A DNA stretch of 56,762 bases from positions 1 through 56,762 of the forward strand of contig CACYBB010000010.1 of the NCBI GenBank assembly GCA_902772585.1, in the 5' to 3' direction. The stretch comes from an uncultured Bacteroidales bacterium. GTDB taxonomy: Bacteria > Bacteroidota > Bacteroidia > Bacteroidales > Bacteroidaceae. The first letter of the stretch is position 1. Every line of letters starts with the position of its first letter. The translations under genes and the position numbers were made by a program. Under the pieces are notes generated by a model. The model worked only from the letters and a program-made list of their open reading frames with translations, had not been told where the DNA came from and ran no database searches. This document shows positions 42,299 to 51,870 of this stretch, one piece after another.

Positions 42299-43489
42299 TT
42301 AATTCGGGGCTTGTCTATAACAATAGTAAGCGATAAAGGCATATAGGATGTTCGGAATCCATGCTGCCAGGACGGGTGGCGTATCAGCATTGATGGCAAA
42401 GGTTGCGCTGACCGTCTGTAATAATATATAGGTAAACGACAGTGCCAGTCCGATGCCCAGATACATACCCATACCTCCCTTACGCTTGCGGGAGGACAGT
42501 GATACACCGATGATGGTCAAGATGAAAGAGGCAAAAGATGTCGCTATGCGTTTGTGATACTCTACCTCATATTGTACAACATTCGACGAACCGCGTTGCT
42601 GTTGTTTGGAAATATAACGTTTCAGTTCCGGAGAGGTAAAGGTCTCCTGCTGGCCTTTGGAGAAAACCAAATCCATAGGCTCCATTTGTATCAGTGTATC
42701 TATCTCATAACCGCTGGTAATCTCTTCGCGCATACCTTTCAGTGTTCGAATCTTATAGTTGCGAGCTTTCCAATGATAGCGCTCCTCGGCAATCGTATCG
42801 TACTGAATGACGTTGGCGTTCATCTGACTAACCATTTTCTTGTTCTCAAACTTATACAAGGCAAAACCATAACCGGTCTTGCGAATGTCGTCGTACTGTG
42901 AGATATAGGCTACCACACCTTTGTCAACCATCAGCTGGATGTTTGATGCCGATGTGTTCTTCTTGTTGTTCTTATAGAGCGACTCGAAATCGTGGCGTAC
43001 TACGGTGCCTTTCGGAATGACATATGAACCCAGATAGAAGTTGAGAAGAGCGATGAGTGCTGCAGAGATGAGATAGGGACGCAACAATCGCTTGAAACTC
43101 ATACCGCTGGCCAACATTGCGATAATCTCTGAGTTACCCGCTAACTTGGAGGTAAAGAAGATGACGGCAATGAAAACGAACAACGGCGAGAAGAGGTTGG
43201 CAAAGTAGGGTACGAAATTGGCGTAGTAGTCGAAGACGATGGCGCGCAACGGGGCGTTGTTAGAAGTAAACTTTGCCAGGTTCTCATTGACGTCAAAGAC
43301 AATGGATATCGAGATAATCAGGATGATAGAATATACATAGGTGCCAATGAACTTGTTAATGATATACCAGTCCATGCGCTTGACATAGCGGAATGGATTA
43401 TACTTCTTAAGCCAAGCCATTTTCTCCCAGGGAATCTGTCTCAGCAGCTGCTGTGCTTTCCGGATAATATCTCTTAGTTTTTTTATCAT
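42299..43489 (-). CDS. LptF/LptG-family permease of the lipopolysaccharide exporter
   Basis: A 396-residue inner-membrane protein of the YjgP/YjgQ family. The first segments read MDWYIINKFIGTYVYSIILIISISIVF, then two further helices, a periplasmic jellyroll-like domain (about 150-290), and three C-terminal helices (SFILTIIGVSLSSRKRKGGMGMYLGIGLALSF). It is predicted to transfer lipopolysaccharide from the inner membrane with LptBFGC. LptF and LptG cannot be told apart here. Its start overlaps the tgt stop by 4 bp. Confidence 0.9.
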   Translation of the reverse strand: MIKKLRDIIRKAQQLLRQIPWEKMAWLKKYNPFRYVKRMDWYIINKFIGTYVYSIILIISISIVFDVNENLAKFTSNNAPLRAIVFDYYANFVPYFANLFSPLFVFIAVIFFTSKLAGNSEIIAMLASGMSFKRLLRPYLISAALIALLNFYLGSYVIPKGTVVRHDFESLYKNNKKNTSASNIQLMVDKGVVAYISQYDDIRKTGYGFALYKFENKKMVSQMNANVIQYDTIAEERYHWKARNYKIRTLKGMREEITSGYEIDTLIQMEPMDLVFSKGQQETFTSPELKRYISKQQQRGSSNVVQYEVEYHKRIATSFASFILTIIGVSLSSRKRKGGMGMYLGIGLALSFTYILLQTVSATFAINADTPPVLAAWIPNILYAFIAYYCYRQAPN

Positions 43490-44628
43490 CTTCTGCGTCC
43501 TAAGTTGTCGATGACACTACGTTTCCACTGTGTGAAGTCACCTTGTTCTATATGCGTGCGCGCGTCCGTGACCAATCGCAGATAGAAGGCCAGATTATGT
43601 ATCGATGCTATCTGCATGGCCAATAGCTCCTGTGCCTTGAACAGGTGGTGCAGGTATGCCTTCGAGTGTATGCGGTCGATGTCACATCCATCTGGGTCGA
43701 TGGGCGAGAAGTCGTCCTGCCACTTCTGATTGCGCATATTCATGGTACCCTCATAAGTGAACAGCATGGCATTGCGGCCGTTGCGAGTTGGCATCACGCA
43801 ATCGAACATATCTACACCACGTTCGATGGCTTCCAGAATGTTTTGAGGCGTACCTACACCCATCAAGTAGCGTGGACGGTCCTTGGGAAGGATGTCGTTG
43901 ACCACCTCAATCATCTCATACATTATCTCTGTCGGTTCACCGACTGCCAGGCCACCGATACTTGCACCACCGCCATCGTTCAATTTACCCAATACGTCAC
44001 AGACGTGCTTGGCAGCATCCTGACGCAAATCTTTGTAGGTGCACCCCTGTACGATGGGGAACAGCGTCTGGTTATGACCGTACAGCGGTTCTGTCTCGTT
44101 GAAGCGTTTCACGCAACGTTCCAACCATCGCTGTGTTAGCTTCAGCGAATTCTTAGCATACTGGTAGTCGCTCTGTCCCGGGGGACACTCGTCGAATGCC
44201 ATCATGATGTCAGCACCGATGACACGCTCTGTGTCCATCACATTCTCAGGTGTGAAGATATGCTTCGAACCATCGATATGGCTGCGGAATTCGCAACCTT
44301 CTTCCTTCAGTTTACGGATACCTGTCAGCGAGAACACCTGGAAACCACCTGAATCGGTGAGGATGGGACGGTCCCAAGTATTAAACTTATGTAACCCACC
44401 TGCCTTGCGCAGAATGTCAAGACCTGGACGTAGGTACAAGTGGTAGGTGTTGCCCAAGATGATTTGAGCCTTTACCTGTTCGCGTAGTTCAGAGAAATGT
44501 ACACCTTTCACCGAACCCACCGTACCGACGGGCATGAAGATAGGAGTCTTAATCTGCCCATGGTCCGTGGTAATCAGTCCACTACGTGCACTGCTACATG
44601 GGTCGTTATGTTGTACTTCAAACGTCAT
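43486..44628 (-). CDS. tgt: tRNA-guanine transglycosylase
   Basis: A 380-residue enzyme exchanging guanine 34 for preQ1 in tRNAs with GUN anticodons. It shows IFMPVGTVGSVKGV, ILTDSGGFQVFSL with the catalytic-base aspartate, DECPPGQSDY, GLAVGEP and FDCVMPTRNGRN with the nucleophile aspartate. The C-terminal zinc-site region is odd: in the alignment with the E. coli enzyme only one of the three cysteines (in DGCDIDR) is kept, while the AYLHHLF and SIHN blocks remain. It is coupled to lon (1-bp overlap) and to the permease gene (4-bp overlap). Confidence 0.93.
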   Translation of the reverse strand: MTFEVQHNDPCSSARSGLITTDHGQIKTPIFMPVGTVGSVKGVHFSELREQVKAQIILGNTYHLYLRPGLDILRKAGGLHKFNTWDRPILTDSGGFQVFSLTGIRKLKEEGCEFRSHIDGSKHIFTPENVMDTERVIGADIMMAFDECPPGQSDYQYAKNSLKLTQRWLERCVKRFNETEPLYGHNQTLFPIVQGCTYKDLRQDAAKHVCDVLGKLNDGGGASIGGLAVGEPTEIMYEMIEVVNDILPKDRPRYLMGVGTPQNILEAIERGVDMFDCVMPTRNGRNAMLFTYEGTMNMRNQKWQDDFSPIDPDGCDIDRIHSKAYLHHLFKAQELLAMQIASIHNLAFYLRLVTDARTHIEQGDFTQWKRSVIDNLGRRR

Positions 44629-47105
44629 TAGTCTTTTTTCTCGTCTTTTTTGTCTTCTTCAGGAATGGTGAAGTCCAACGGGTGCTCTACTATTTCGTCA
44701 GTCAGTGCGAAGTTCCATACATCCTGTACATTCTCGACATAATGGAAGGTCACCCCTTTCAAATACATGTCGGGAATCTCGTTGATGTCCTTCTCGTTCT
44801 CACGACACATCACAATATCAGTGATGCCAGCACGTTTGGCAGCCAGAATCTTCTCCTTGATGCCACCTACGGGCAGTACCTTTCCGCGCAGGGTTATCTC
44901 GCCAGTCATGGCAGTGTTCTTGCGCACCTTACGCTGGGTAAGTGCCGAGGCGATAGAGGTTGCAATCGTAATGCCTGCCGACGGACCATCCTTGGGTGTA
45001 GCACCCTCAGGAACGTGGATGTGGATGTTCCAGTGGTCGAAGATGCGGTAGTCAATACCCAATTTGTCAACATGAGCCTTACAATATTCTAATGCGATGA
45101 CGGCACTCTCCTTCATCACATCACCCAGATTGCCTGTCAGCGTCAGCTTACCAGATTTACCCTTCGACAACGATGTCTCAATAAAGAGAATCTCACCACC
45201 AACGCTGGTCCATGCCAGTCCAGTCACCACACCAGCATAGGCATTACCTTGATAGATGTCGCGATAGAAAGGTGGCTTGCCTAACAGGTCCTCAATCTCT
45301 GGCGGGGTGATCTTCTCGTAGGGAAGTTCACCGCTTTCGGCCTTTTTGTATGCCATCTTGCGCAGCGCTTTATTGATCTGCTTCTCTAACTGGCGGACAC
45401 CGCTTTCACGGGTGTACTGCTCAATAATCTTTTCGATGGCAGCCTTGTTAAAAGTTAGGTGTTTATCATTCAGACCAGTGTTCTCCTTCTCCTTTGGAAT
45501 GAGGTGGCGCTTAGCAATCTCGTATTTCTCTTCCGTGATGTAACCACTGACTTCGATAATCTCCATACGGTCGAGGAGCGGACGGGGAATGGTACCCAGA
45601 TTGTTAGCCGTGGCGATGAACATGACTTTTGACAGGTCATAGTCTACGTCCAAATAGTTGTCATGGAAGGCGTTGTTCTGCTCGGGGTCTAGCACCTCCA
45701 GCAATGCTGAGGCGGGATCACCGTTATGGGTATTCTGTGTTACCTTGTCAATCTCGTCGAGAATGAAGACGGGGTTCGACGAACCTGCCTTCTGAATATT
45801 CTTGATGATGCGACCCGGCATGGCACCGATATAGGTACGACGGTGACCGCGAATTTCGGCCTCGTCGTGCAGACCACCTAGGCTGACGCGAACATATTTG
45901 CGTTTCAGTGCATCTGCTATTGACTTGCCCAACGATGTCTTACCGACACCAGGAGGACCATAAAGACAGAGAATGGGCGACTTTAGATCACCGCGCAATG
46001 ATAATACGGCGATATACTCCAGGATGCGCTCCTTGACCTTTTCCATGCCATAGTGGTCGCGATCCAGAATCTTCTGTGCACGCTGTAGGTTCAAATCGTC
46101 CTTGGTATATTCTCCCCAAGGCAGATTCACCAGTGTCTGCAGATAGGTCAGTTGAACATTGAAGTCGGGCGAGTTCTGATTGACTTGGTCTAATTTCTCC
46201 AGTTCCTTATAGAAATATTTCTCGATGTCCTCTGGCCACTTTTTGTTCTTGGCCTTCTCCAACAGATCCTTCTTCTCCGGCGTACTCTCGTTACCCATCT
46301 CTGCCTGCAGGTTCTTGATCTGCTGCTGCAGGAAATAGTTACGCTGTTGCTCATCAATGTCGTCACGCGTCTTGTTGCGGATATCTAACTTCAGACTCTG
46401 AAGATTTATCTCGCGATTCACGATACGCATCGTGTTAAACAGACGCTCTTTGATGCTATCAAGCTGCAAGAGGGCCATTTTCTCCTTTACGCTAAACGGC
46501 ATGTTTGAACAGATGAAGTTCAGTGCCATAATGTTGTTACCCACATTCTTTATAGCGAATGATGCCTCTTCAGGTATCTCGTCGCTCATGTGAATGTACT
46601 CAGCAGCCTGATTGCGCAGGTCTTCTATGGCAGTCTTGAACTCCATGTCGTGCTTGTCGGGCTCCTCCTCAGGAGCAGCAACGACGCGTCCTATCATGTA
46701 AGGCTGGTATTTCAGCAACTCCATCAGTCGCAGACGGCCCAAACCCTGAACAATGGCGGTAATATTGCCGTTGGGAAGGGTGAGTATTTTCAATACCTTG
46801 GCAAAGACGCCCATATCGTAGAGGTCTGCACGGATGGGACTCTCCACTTCCGGGTCACGCTGGCATACCACAGCAATCAGACCGTCTTTCTTCTCGGCCT
46901 TACGAATGAGCGACATGCTCGACTCTCGTCCTATAAGGATGGGTGATACTACTCCGGGAAACAATACTAGATTGCGCACAGCCAGAATGGGCAGTGCGTC
47001 AGGCATTTCCATGTTTGTCAGATCGCTGTAGTCGCCTTCTACATCGGCAATCATCGAGAACGACCTGTTCTTGTTATCCATGTACATTGTAATTTTATCT
47101 TCCAT
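44628..47105 (-). CDS. lon: ATP-dependent protease Lon
   Basis: An 825-residue cytoplasmic protease. The N-terminal substrate-recognition domain includes [19 protein letters not shown]. The AAA module has Walker [10 protein letters not shown] and Walker [10 protein letters not shown]. The protease domain has the catalytic serine in KDGPSAGIT and the catalytic lysine in GGIKEKI. Length is in the normal range. The ORF extends to 47150, but the -7 box at 47115-47122 lies inside that part. ATGs at 47105, 47087 and 47081 are possible and the last two allow a longer leader. It leads the operon lon-tgt-lptF/G-DEAD helicase. Confidence 0.95.
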   Translation of the reverse strand: MEDKITMYMDNKNRSFSMIADVEGDYSDLTNMEMPDALPILAVRNLVLFPGVVSPILIGRESSMSLIRKAEKKDGLIAVVCQRDPEVESPIRADLYDMGVFAKVLKILTLPNGNITAIVQGLGRLRLMELLKYQPYMIGRVVAAPEEEPDKHDMEFKTAIEDLRNQAAEYIHMSDEIPEEASFAIKNVGNNIMALNFICSNMPFSVKEKMALLQLDSIKERLFNTMRIVNREINLQSLKLDIRNKTRDDIDEQQRNYFLQQQIKNLQAEMGNESTPEKKDLLEKAKNKKWPEDIEKYFYKELEKLDQVNQNSPDFNVQLTYLQTLVNLPWGEYTKDDLNLQRAQKILDRDHYGMEKVKERILEYIAVLSLRGDLKSPILCLYGPPGVGKTSLGKSIADALKRKYVRVSLGGLHDEAEIRGHRRTYIGAMPGRIIKNIQKAGSSNPVFILDEIDKVTQNTHNGDPASALLEVLDPEQNNAFHDNYLDVDYDLSKVMFIATANNLGTIPRPLLDRMEIIEVSGYITEEKYEIAKRHLIPKEKENTGLNDKHLTFNKAAIEKIIEQYTRESGVRQLEKQINKALRKMAYKKAESGELPYEKITPPEIEDLLGKPPFYRDIYQGNAYAGVVTGLAWTSVGGEILFIETSLSKGKSGKLTLTGNLGDVMKESAVIALEYCKAHVDKLGIDYRIFDHWNIHIHVPEGATPKDGPSAGITIATSIASALTQRKVRKNTAMTGEITLRGKVLPVGGIKEKILAAKRAGITDIVMCRENEKDINEIPDMYLKGVTFHYVENVQDVWNFALTDEIVEHPLDFTIPEEDKKDEKKD

Positions 47106-47114
47106 AATGAGGTG

Positions 47115-47122
47115 CAAAGGTA
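47115..47122 (-). promoter_or_regulatory. Bacteroidetes-type -7 box for lon
   Basis: TACCTTTG on the minus strand, divergent from the methyltransferase promoter 75 bp away. Confidence 0.65.
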
Positions 47123-47195
47123 CAACATTTTCTTGAAATATCATACACACGATAAGATATTTTAATATCTTGGGTCATAATTCCGAAAAAAACAT

Positions 47196-47203
47196 TACCT
47201 TTG
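47196..47203 (+). promoter_or_regulatory. Bacteroidetes-type -7 box for the trmN6-like gene
   Basis: TACCTTTG on the plus strand puts transcription start near 47209, ruling out the longer frame starting at 47170. Confidence 0.65.
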
Positions 47204-47223
47204 CAGTCTATTATTGTGAGAAT

Positions 47224-47889
47224 ATGTTTCAATTCAAGCAGTTTGTTATAGAGCAGGAGTTGTGCGCCATGAAGGTAGGAACCGATGGCGTGCTTTTAGG
47301 AGCATGGGCACGTGGTGGTCAGTGGGTGCTGGATATCGGAACGGGGACGGGTGTTATAGCCTTGATGATGGCACAGCGATACCCTGAGGCCCAGGTGACT
47401 GCAATTGATATTGACGAGGGCGCTGTCAGACAAACACTTCTGAATGTGGAAATATCACCATTTACAACTCAGGTTGTGGTTCGCCATGAGCCTGTTCAGG
47501 AACATCAAGGTGAATATGATGCGATTGTGAGTAATCCACCGTTTTTTATAGATTCCTTGGCTGCTCCAGACCTGCAGCGCAATATGGCGCGACATACCGA
47601 GACACTGTCGTATGGTCAACTGATGCAGGCGGCATACCGACTGTTGACTGATGATGGCGAGTTCTCTGTGGTAGTCCCGTTTGACTATCGCAGGAGAATG
47701 GAGGACGAAGCTATCTTTGTAGGTTTCTTTCCCAGTAGGGTATGTGGTGTCAAAACCACTGATAGAAAGCCGGTCAAGCGTTATTTGTTAGCTTTCAGGA
47801 AACATCCTTGTCAGTGTGAAGAAGAGGTGTTGACCATCGGAGATAGTCGTTATCAACAGCTAACGCAGGACTTCTATCTTAATGTGTAA
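47224..47889 (+). CDS. tRNA1(Val) A37 N6-methyltransferase (TrmN6/YfiC-like)
   Basis: A 221-residue class I methyltransferase. It opens MFQFKQFVIEQELCAMKVGTDG, with the YfiC signature K-x-GTDG, then VLDIGTGTGVIALMMAQR (SAM-binding motif) and, as catalytic motif, IVSNPPFF (N-P-P-F for adenine N6). The start at MFQF is fixed by the promoter. It acts on tRNA-Val position 37, by family. Its end overlaps the convergent lysozyme gene's end by 11 bp. Confidence 0.9.
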   Translation: MFQFKQFVIEQELCAMKVGTDGVLLGAWARGGQWVLDIGTGTGVIALMMAQRYPEAQVTAIDIDEGAVRQTLLNVEISPFTTQVVVRHEPVQEHQGEYDAIVSNPPFFIDSLAAPDLQRNMARHTETLSYGQLMQAAYRLLTDDGEFSVVVPFDYRRRMEDEAIFVGFFPSRVCGVKTTDRKPVKRYLLAFRKHPCQCEEEVLTIGDSRYQQLTQDFYLNV

Positions 47890-49279
47890 GGAACCCCGTC
47901 TTGACAAACTCTGTAAACTGGTCTTGATAGCCGTTAAATACATTGATGTCCACTTCGCCTGTGATGCCGTCAACGCGACCGTCGGGACATAGTTGCCAGT
48001 AGGCCAGTTTGACGTCGGGTTTGTATTGACTATAGCGGGCTATCCAGACGTTGTATTTCTGCTTGATATCCGAGGCATTTACCATATGTCGGTTGACGAA
48101 CATCTGACTGACGTAAAGGATGGGGCGCATGCCCGTGCGACGCTCCACAATCTGCATGAAGATTCGGATGCGTTTCATCAAGGCATCAGAGCCACCAATC
48201 TTCCTAATCTGAGCGTCAGTGGGTTCTACGTCAAGTACGGGTGGAAAATCGCCTTTGCGGAATAGCGTGTGGTTGACGAAATAGCGTGCCTGTAATTCTG
48301 CCGAACTCTTTAGGGAGAAGAAATGGTAGGCGCCGACATGGATGCCCTGCTTCTTAGCCTTCATATAGTCGGTCATGAAATAGCGGTTGCGAACAGTGGT
48401 TCCTTCTGTGGACTTAATGTAAATAAAAGAGACAGGAAATGTACGCCCTTGCGTATCGTGGCGTTTGCCCAATGAGGTGATGCGCAATTTAGAAAAATCA
48501 ATGCCATAACGCTTGCGCCCTTTCTCATGCTGATGGCGAGAGATGTCAATTCCGTAGATTCGTTCTGTTGTATATTTTAACTTCTCTCCCAGGAACTTTC
48601 CTGTCTTCCATTCGCCAACACGCAGCTGGTGGTTGGGTGAAGAGTCAAAGGCGAAACCATGTACTTGATCGTCCTGCCAAAATCCCTCCTTGTGACAACC
48701 GTCCCATTCGTCCATGATACCTTGTCCACAAGCTTGTAAGAAAGTGTCCATCTGTCCTTTGTAAATGCCTTGCTCGTCTATGCGCGTGGCATAGACTACG
48801 GTATCTGCATCCCATTGTGCGGAAACGATGCGTCCACGCCAGTCACGTGCAATGCCTTTGCCATTGAGCGCACCCACAAAGAAGTGCCCGGCCTTCCAGT
48901 ATCCGCCACCAATCTTGACAGCGGTCATGGGACGGTCCTTAGCGGCAATGCGGACGGTATAGCTTGCTTTTCTTGGTTTGCAGACTCTTCTTGCTTTCTG
49001 CTTGAGCGTCTCGTTGTAGCGTGCCACGAGGTGATAACCCTCGTCTGAGACGTTGTGTATCTTGAAATAATAGCGCATCTCATCCACTTCTGCGTTGATG
49101 AGCGCCTGCTGTGTGGAGTCAATGGCTGTATTGGCATCGTAACGTATCTCCACTTTGTCTGGGATGTGCGGTGGGGTGGTTGGGTAGTGGTTGTGAAAAG
49201 GATTGAGTGGATTGATAAGAGCCACCACTGCCATGATAAGAATATCAGCAATAGTGGCTATGGAACGTATCTTTTTCAT
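47879..49279 (-). CDS. MORN-repeat and GH25 lysozyme fusion protein
   Basis: A 466-residue protein. Residues 1-22 form an N-terminal membrane anchor or signal. Residues about 125-232 contain MORN-like repeats (GYWKAGHFFVGALNGKGIA, GIYKGQMDTF, KEGFWQDDQVHGFAF, RVGEWKTGKFLGEKL). From 242 a GH25 muramidase domain follows: YGIDISRHQ with the catalytic aspartate, FIYIKSTEGTTVRN, GAYHFFSL, and PPVLDVEPTD with the D-x-E pair. A role in peptidoglycan cleavage at the cell envelope is inferred. Its ATG overlaps the nudC stop (ATGA), so the two are translationally coupled. Confidence 0.85.
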   Translation of the reverse strand: MKKIRSIATIADILIMAVVALINPLNPFHNHYPTTPPHIPDKVEIRYDANTAIDSTQQALINAEVDEMRYYFKIHNVSDEGYHLVARYNETLKQKARRVCKPRKASYTVRIAAKDRPMTAVKIGGGYWKAGHFFVGALNGKGIARDWRGRIVSAQWDADTVVYATRIDEQGIYKGQMDTFLQACGQGIMDEWDGCHKEGFWQDDQVHGFAFDSSPNHQLRVGEWKTGKFLGEKLKYTTERIYGIDISRHQHEKGRKRYGIDFSKLRITSLGKRHDTQGRTFPVSFIYIKSTEGTTVRNRYFMTDYMKAKKQGIHVGAYHFFSLKSSAELQARYFVNHTLFRKGDFPPVLDVEPTDAQIRKIGGSDALMKRIRIFMQIVERRTGMRPILYVSQMFVNRHMVNASDIKQKYNVWIARYSQYKPDVKLAYWQLCPDGRVDGITGEVDINVFNGYQDQFTEFVKTGFLTH

Positions 49280-50019
49280 TTTTCTTCCTCCAACCATGAG
49301 TCTAGAAGTTGACGAGCGATGGACAGTTTCTCAGGAATGTGGGGCAGGTGGTTACGGTCGAACCAGGCACCTTTAGACAACTCAGAACGCTGCAGATGTA
49401 TCTTGCCGGAGTCGTAGTCGGCAGTGAAACCAACCATCAGTCCACAAGGGTAGGGCCATGGCTGGCTGCCGAAATATTTCAGGTTAGTAATGTGCAGACC
49501 TGTTTCTTCCATCACCTCACGATAGACAGCTTCCTCTAGCGTCTCGCCAGTCTCTACGAAACCTGCTACCAGGCCATAGTGGTCGTCGCGGAAGTTGTTG
49601 GCATGCACCAGCAACACCTCGTCGCCTTTACGGACCAGTACGATGACGGCAGGAGCAAGGAACGGCCAAATCTCTTTGCCACAGTGCTCACACTTCTTCG
49701 AGATAGCGGTGTCGAAGCGCATAGTGCCTCCGCAGATGCCACAGAACTTTGTGTTCTGGTCCCAATAGAGCAGTTCATGACATTTACCTGCCAGTCGGTA
49801 GTCGGCTTCTGATAACTTATAGTAGCTCTGTCGCAATCCACACATCTCATAGCGTTTGTCACTCGTAATAGGTTGGTCGATGCGAAAGGCTTTAGCACCA
49901 TCGATGTTCATCACCGTAGTCCACGGTTTAGTACTGGTTGGTGCCTCTTCAGGTATCTGATAGCCATCGTTTGTTTTCAACAAGACGAGGTCAGACTGGC
50001 AAAATACAAAGTATTTCAT
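49276..50019 (-). CDS. nudC: NADH/NAD(+) pyrophosphatase NudC
   Basis: A 247-residue Nudix enzyme. A zinc ribbon with CGICGG and CEHCGKE (about 92-118) precedes a perfect Nudix box GFVETGETLEEAVYREVMEE. The NADH-specific tail motif SQPWPYP follows about 10 residues after the box. It hydrolyses NAD(H) and can remove NAD caps from RNA. A 26-bp gap separates it from the upstream nucleotidase gene. Confidence 0.95.
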   Translation of the reverse strand: MKYFVFCQSDLVLLKTNDGYQIPEEAPTSTKPWTTVMNIDGAKAFRIDQPITSDKRYEMCGLRQSYYKLSEADYRLAGKCHELLYWDQNTKFCGICGGTMRFDTAISKKCEHCGKEIWPFLAPAVIVLVRKGDEVLLVHANNFRDDHYGLVAGFVETGETLEEAVYREVMEETGLHITNLKYFGSQPWPYPCGLMVGFTADYDSGKIHLQRSELSKGAWFDRNHLPHIPEKLSIARQLLDSWLEEEK

Positions 50020-50045
50020 GAAATCGGTATAATCTCTGGTCGTTA

Positions 50046-51752
50046 TTACTCTCCAAATATCAGTTTGCGGTCGCGTTCAATGGCAGGACGTGCCCATGCG
50101 TCAGGAATGAAGCGCCAGTTGTTCAGTGCCTTACCTTCCACTTTCCCTTCTCGCTCTATCTTTTGTGTTAGATAATAACGTTGATCACGCTCGCTCATGA
50201 AAATGATGCGATTGTTGATGGAGTCAAGGGGAATACCGGCGCCCTGAGTGAGCAGTTCACCTCCTCCATTGCCTCGATAGCTGTTCATAGCCACTTTGTA
50301 CCATGCTTTTTCATCGAATGGACGTCCGTCGGAGAACTGGAGAATTTTTACTTTTTGTCCATCGGGCTTGGTGACGTCAACAACATAATCGATGCCTGCT
50401 GCTGAGTCGAAGTTAAAGGTTAGGTTCTTGAATCCCCTGCGCTGCTCGTCGCCTTGAGCGCCTTCGTTAAGCATCATAATATGGTCATCAGGACTTGTCA
50501 TGGTATTCACCCAGAGGTCGTAGCTTCTCTCCAGATGTTTGCGAACCTCCTCGCCAGTCATACGGAGTACGTAGATTTTGTTCTCGAAGCGGTAGAGTTT
50601 AAACATATCGCTCATGTATATTGGTCCTGCCTTGATGTCGGTGTTGAAAGTCAGGGGCGCATTGAACGAGATGTCGGCATGTGTTTCCTCTAATTGCAGC
50701 AGGTGAATCAGGTCGGTGAAGGCTGCCGAACCAAAGAATGCATCGCGTGAACGCATTGGACTTGCAAAGGTGCCTAGTTGTCGTTCCACATACTGGCGGA
50801 TGGCATCAATTTGTGGTTGGAAATGGGCAATATACTGCTTGTCGATTTCTTCGTTTCTGACATCAATGAGCTCGCCTTTCTTACTGATAACCTTTCCGTT
50901 ACGAATCTGAATGGTAGCCTGCGCTGCTTTGATGGCGTTGCATGAAGGATCCATGCAGAGTGTGTTGTTAATGGTGACGTTACGCTCAGTATGGTCGTGG
51001 CCGAAGAAGATGACGTCGAAGCCTTCAACAGTCTCTGCCATCTTTCTGGCGACGTCTTCCTCATAGGTTGGTGTGACGATACCGCCATCCCATCCGCTAT
51101 GGAAGAGTCCGATGATGACATCGGCCTTCTCCTGTTCCTTGAGAATCTTAATCCAATGGCGAGCGGTCTTAAGCATCTCGTCGAAGCGCAGACCTGTCCA
51201 CAGACTCTCATGCAGCCAGTTGGGAATGGCTGGTGTGAGCATTCCTAATATAGCTACACGAACACCTTCGCGCTCAATGATGGTGTAGGGCTTGACGTAT
51301 GGTTTGTTGGTCTTGGTATCGATGATGTTGGCACCCAGCATCGGACATTTTACCTCCTTAATCCATTTGTCATAGACTGCGTGACCAGTTTCCACATCGT
51401 GGTTGCCAAAGGTTTCTGCATCGTATTGCAGGTAATTGATAACCTCAGCAGCGATGTTGGGTTCGTCGGTTTTGACATAGTTAGTATAGTAGCAAGTGGG
51501 CTGTCCCTGTAGAATGTCACCGTTGTCCAGCAGAATCAAACGGTCGCCATAGGTCTTACGTTGGCGCTTAAGGTATGTACTGACGCGTGCCATTGTTCCC
51601 TCCATAGGGCGGCGCTCTGTGAAGTTGTAGGGGAAAAAGGCCCCATGAACGTCAGAGGTTTCTACTAATCGCAGGGTCACGGTTTTACCTTGTTTAGCCA
51701 TTGTTGTCATACACATGCATAGGAGTGCAAAAAGGATTGTTGCTTTTTTCAT
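50046..51752 (-). CDS. Secreted 5'-nucleotidase/2',3'-cyclic phosphodiesterase family protein
   Basis: A 568-residue periplasmic phosphoesterase. The signal peptide is MKKATILFALLCMCMTTMAK. The metallophosphatase domain carries VETSDVHG (first metal motif), LLDNGDILQG, FGNHDVETG, GLFHSGWDG and FFGHDHTERN. The C-terminal 5'-nucleotidase domain (about 330-540) includes LEETHADISFNAPL and GNGGGELLTQGAG. It releases nucleosides from external nucleotides. It probably shares a transcript with nudC and the lysozyme gene. Confidence 0.93.
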   Translation of the reverse strand: MKKATILFALLCMCMTTMAKQGKTVTLRLVETSDVHGAFFPYNFTERRPMEGTMARVSTYLKRQRKTYGDRLILLDNGDILQGQPTCYYTNYVKTDEPNIAAEVINYLQYDAETFGNHDVETGHAVYDKWIKEVKCPMLGANIIDTKTNKPYVKPYTIIEREGVRVAILGMLTPAIPNWLHESLWTGLRFDEMLKTARHWIKILKEQEKADVIIGLFHSGWDGGIVTPTYEEDVARKMAETVEGFDVIFFGHDHTERNVTINNTLCMDPSCNAIKAAQATIQIRNGKVISKKGELIDVRNEEIDKQYIAHFQPQIDAIRQYVERQLGTFASPMRSRDAFFGSAAFTDLIHLLQLEETHADISFNAPLTFNTDIKAGPIYMSDMFKLYRFENKIYVLRMTGEEVRKHLERSYDLWVNTMTSPDDHIMMLNEGAQGDEQRRGFKNLTFNFDSAAGIDYVVDVTKPDGQKVKILQFSDGRPFDEKAWYKVAMNSYRGNGGGELLTQGAGIPLDSINNRIIFMSERDQRYYLTQKIEREGKVEGKALNNWRFIPDAWARPAIERDRKLIFGE

Positions 51753-51777
51753 AGTGCATTATTTTTTTAGATATGTG

Positions 51778-51798
51778 CAAAGGTAGTGATTATTTTTG
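51778..51798. promoter_or_regulatory. Divergent -7 boxes for the nucleotidase and DnaJ-like genes
   Basis: TACCTTTG on the minus strand (51778-51785) serves the nucleotidase gene. TATTTTTG on the plus strand (51791-51798) is a candidate for the DnaJ-like gene, leaving a leader of about 67 nt. Confidence 0.5.
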
Positions 51799-51870
51799 AA
51801 TTCTCCAAGCTCTTAGGCACGCTTTTTGCTGTTTAATGGTTAAAAGAAAATAAAAATAGGAGGTAATATT

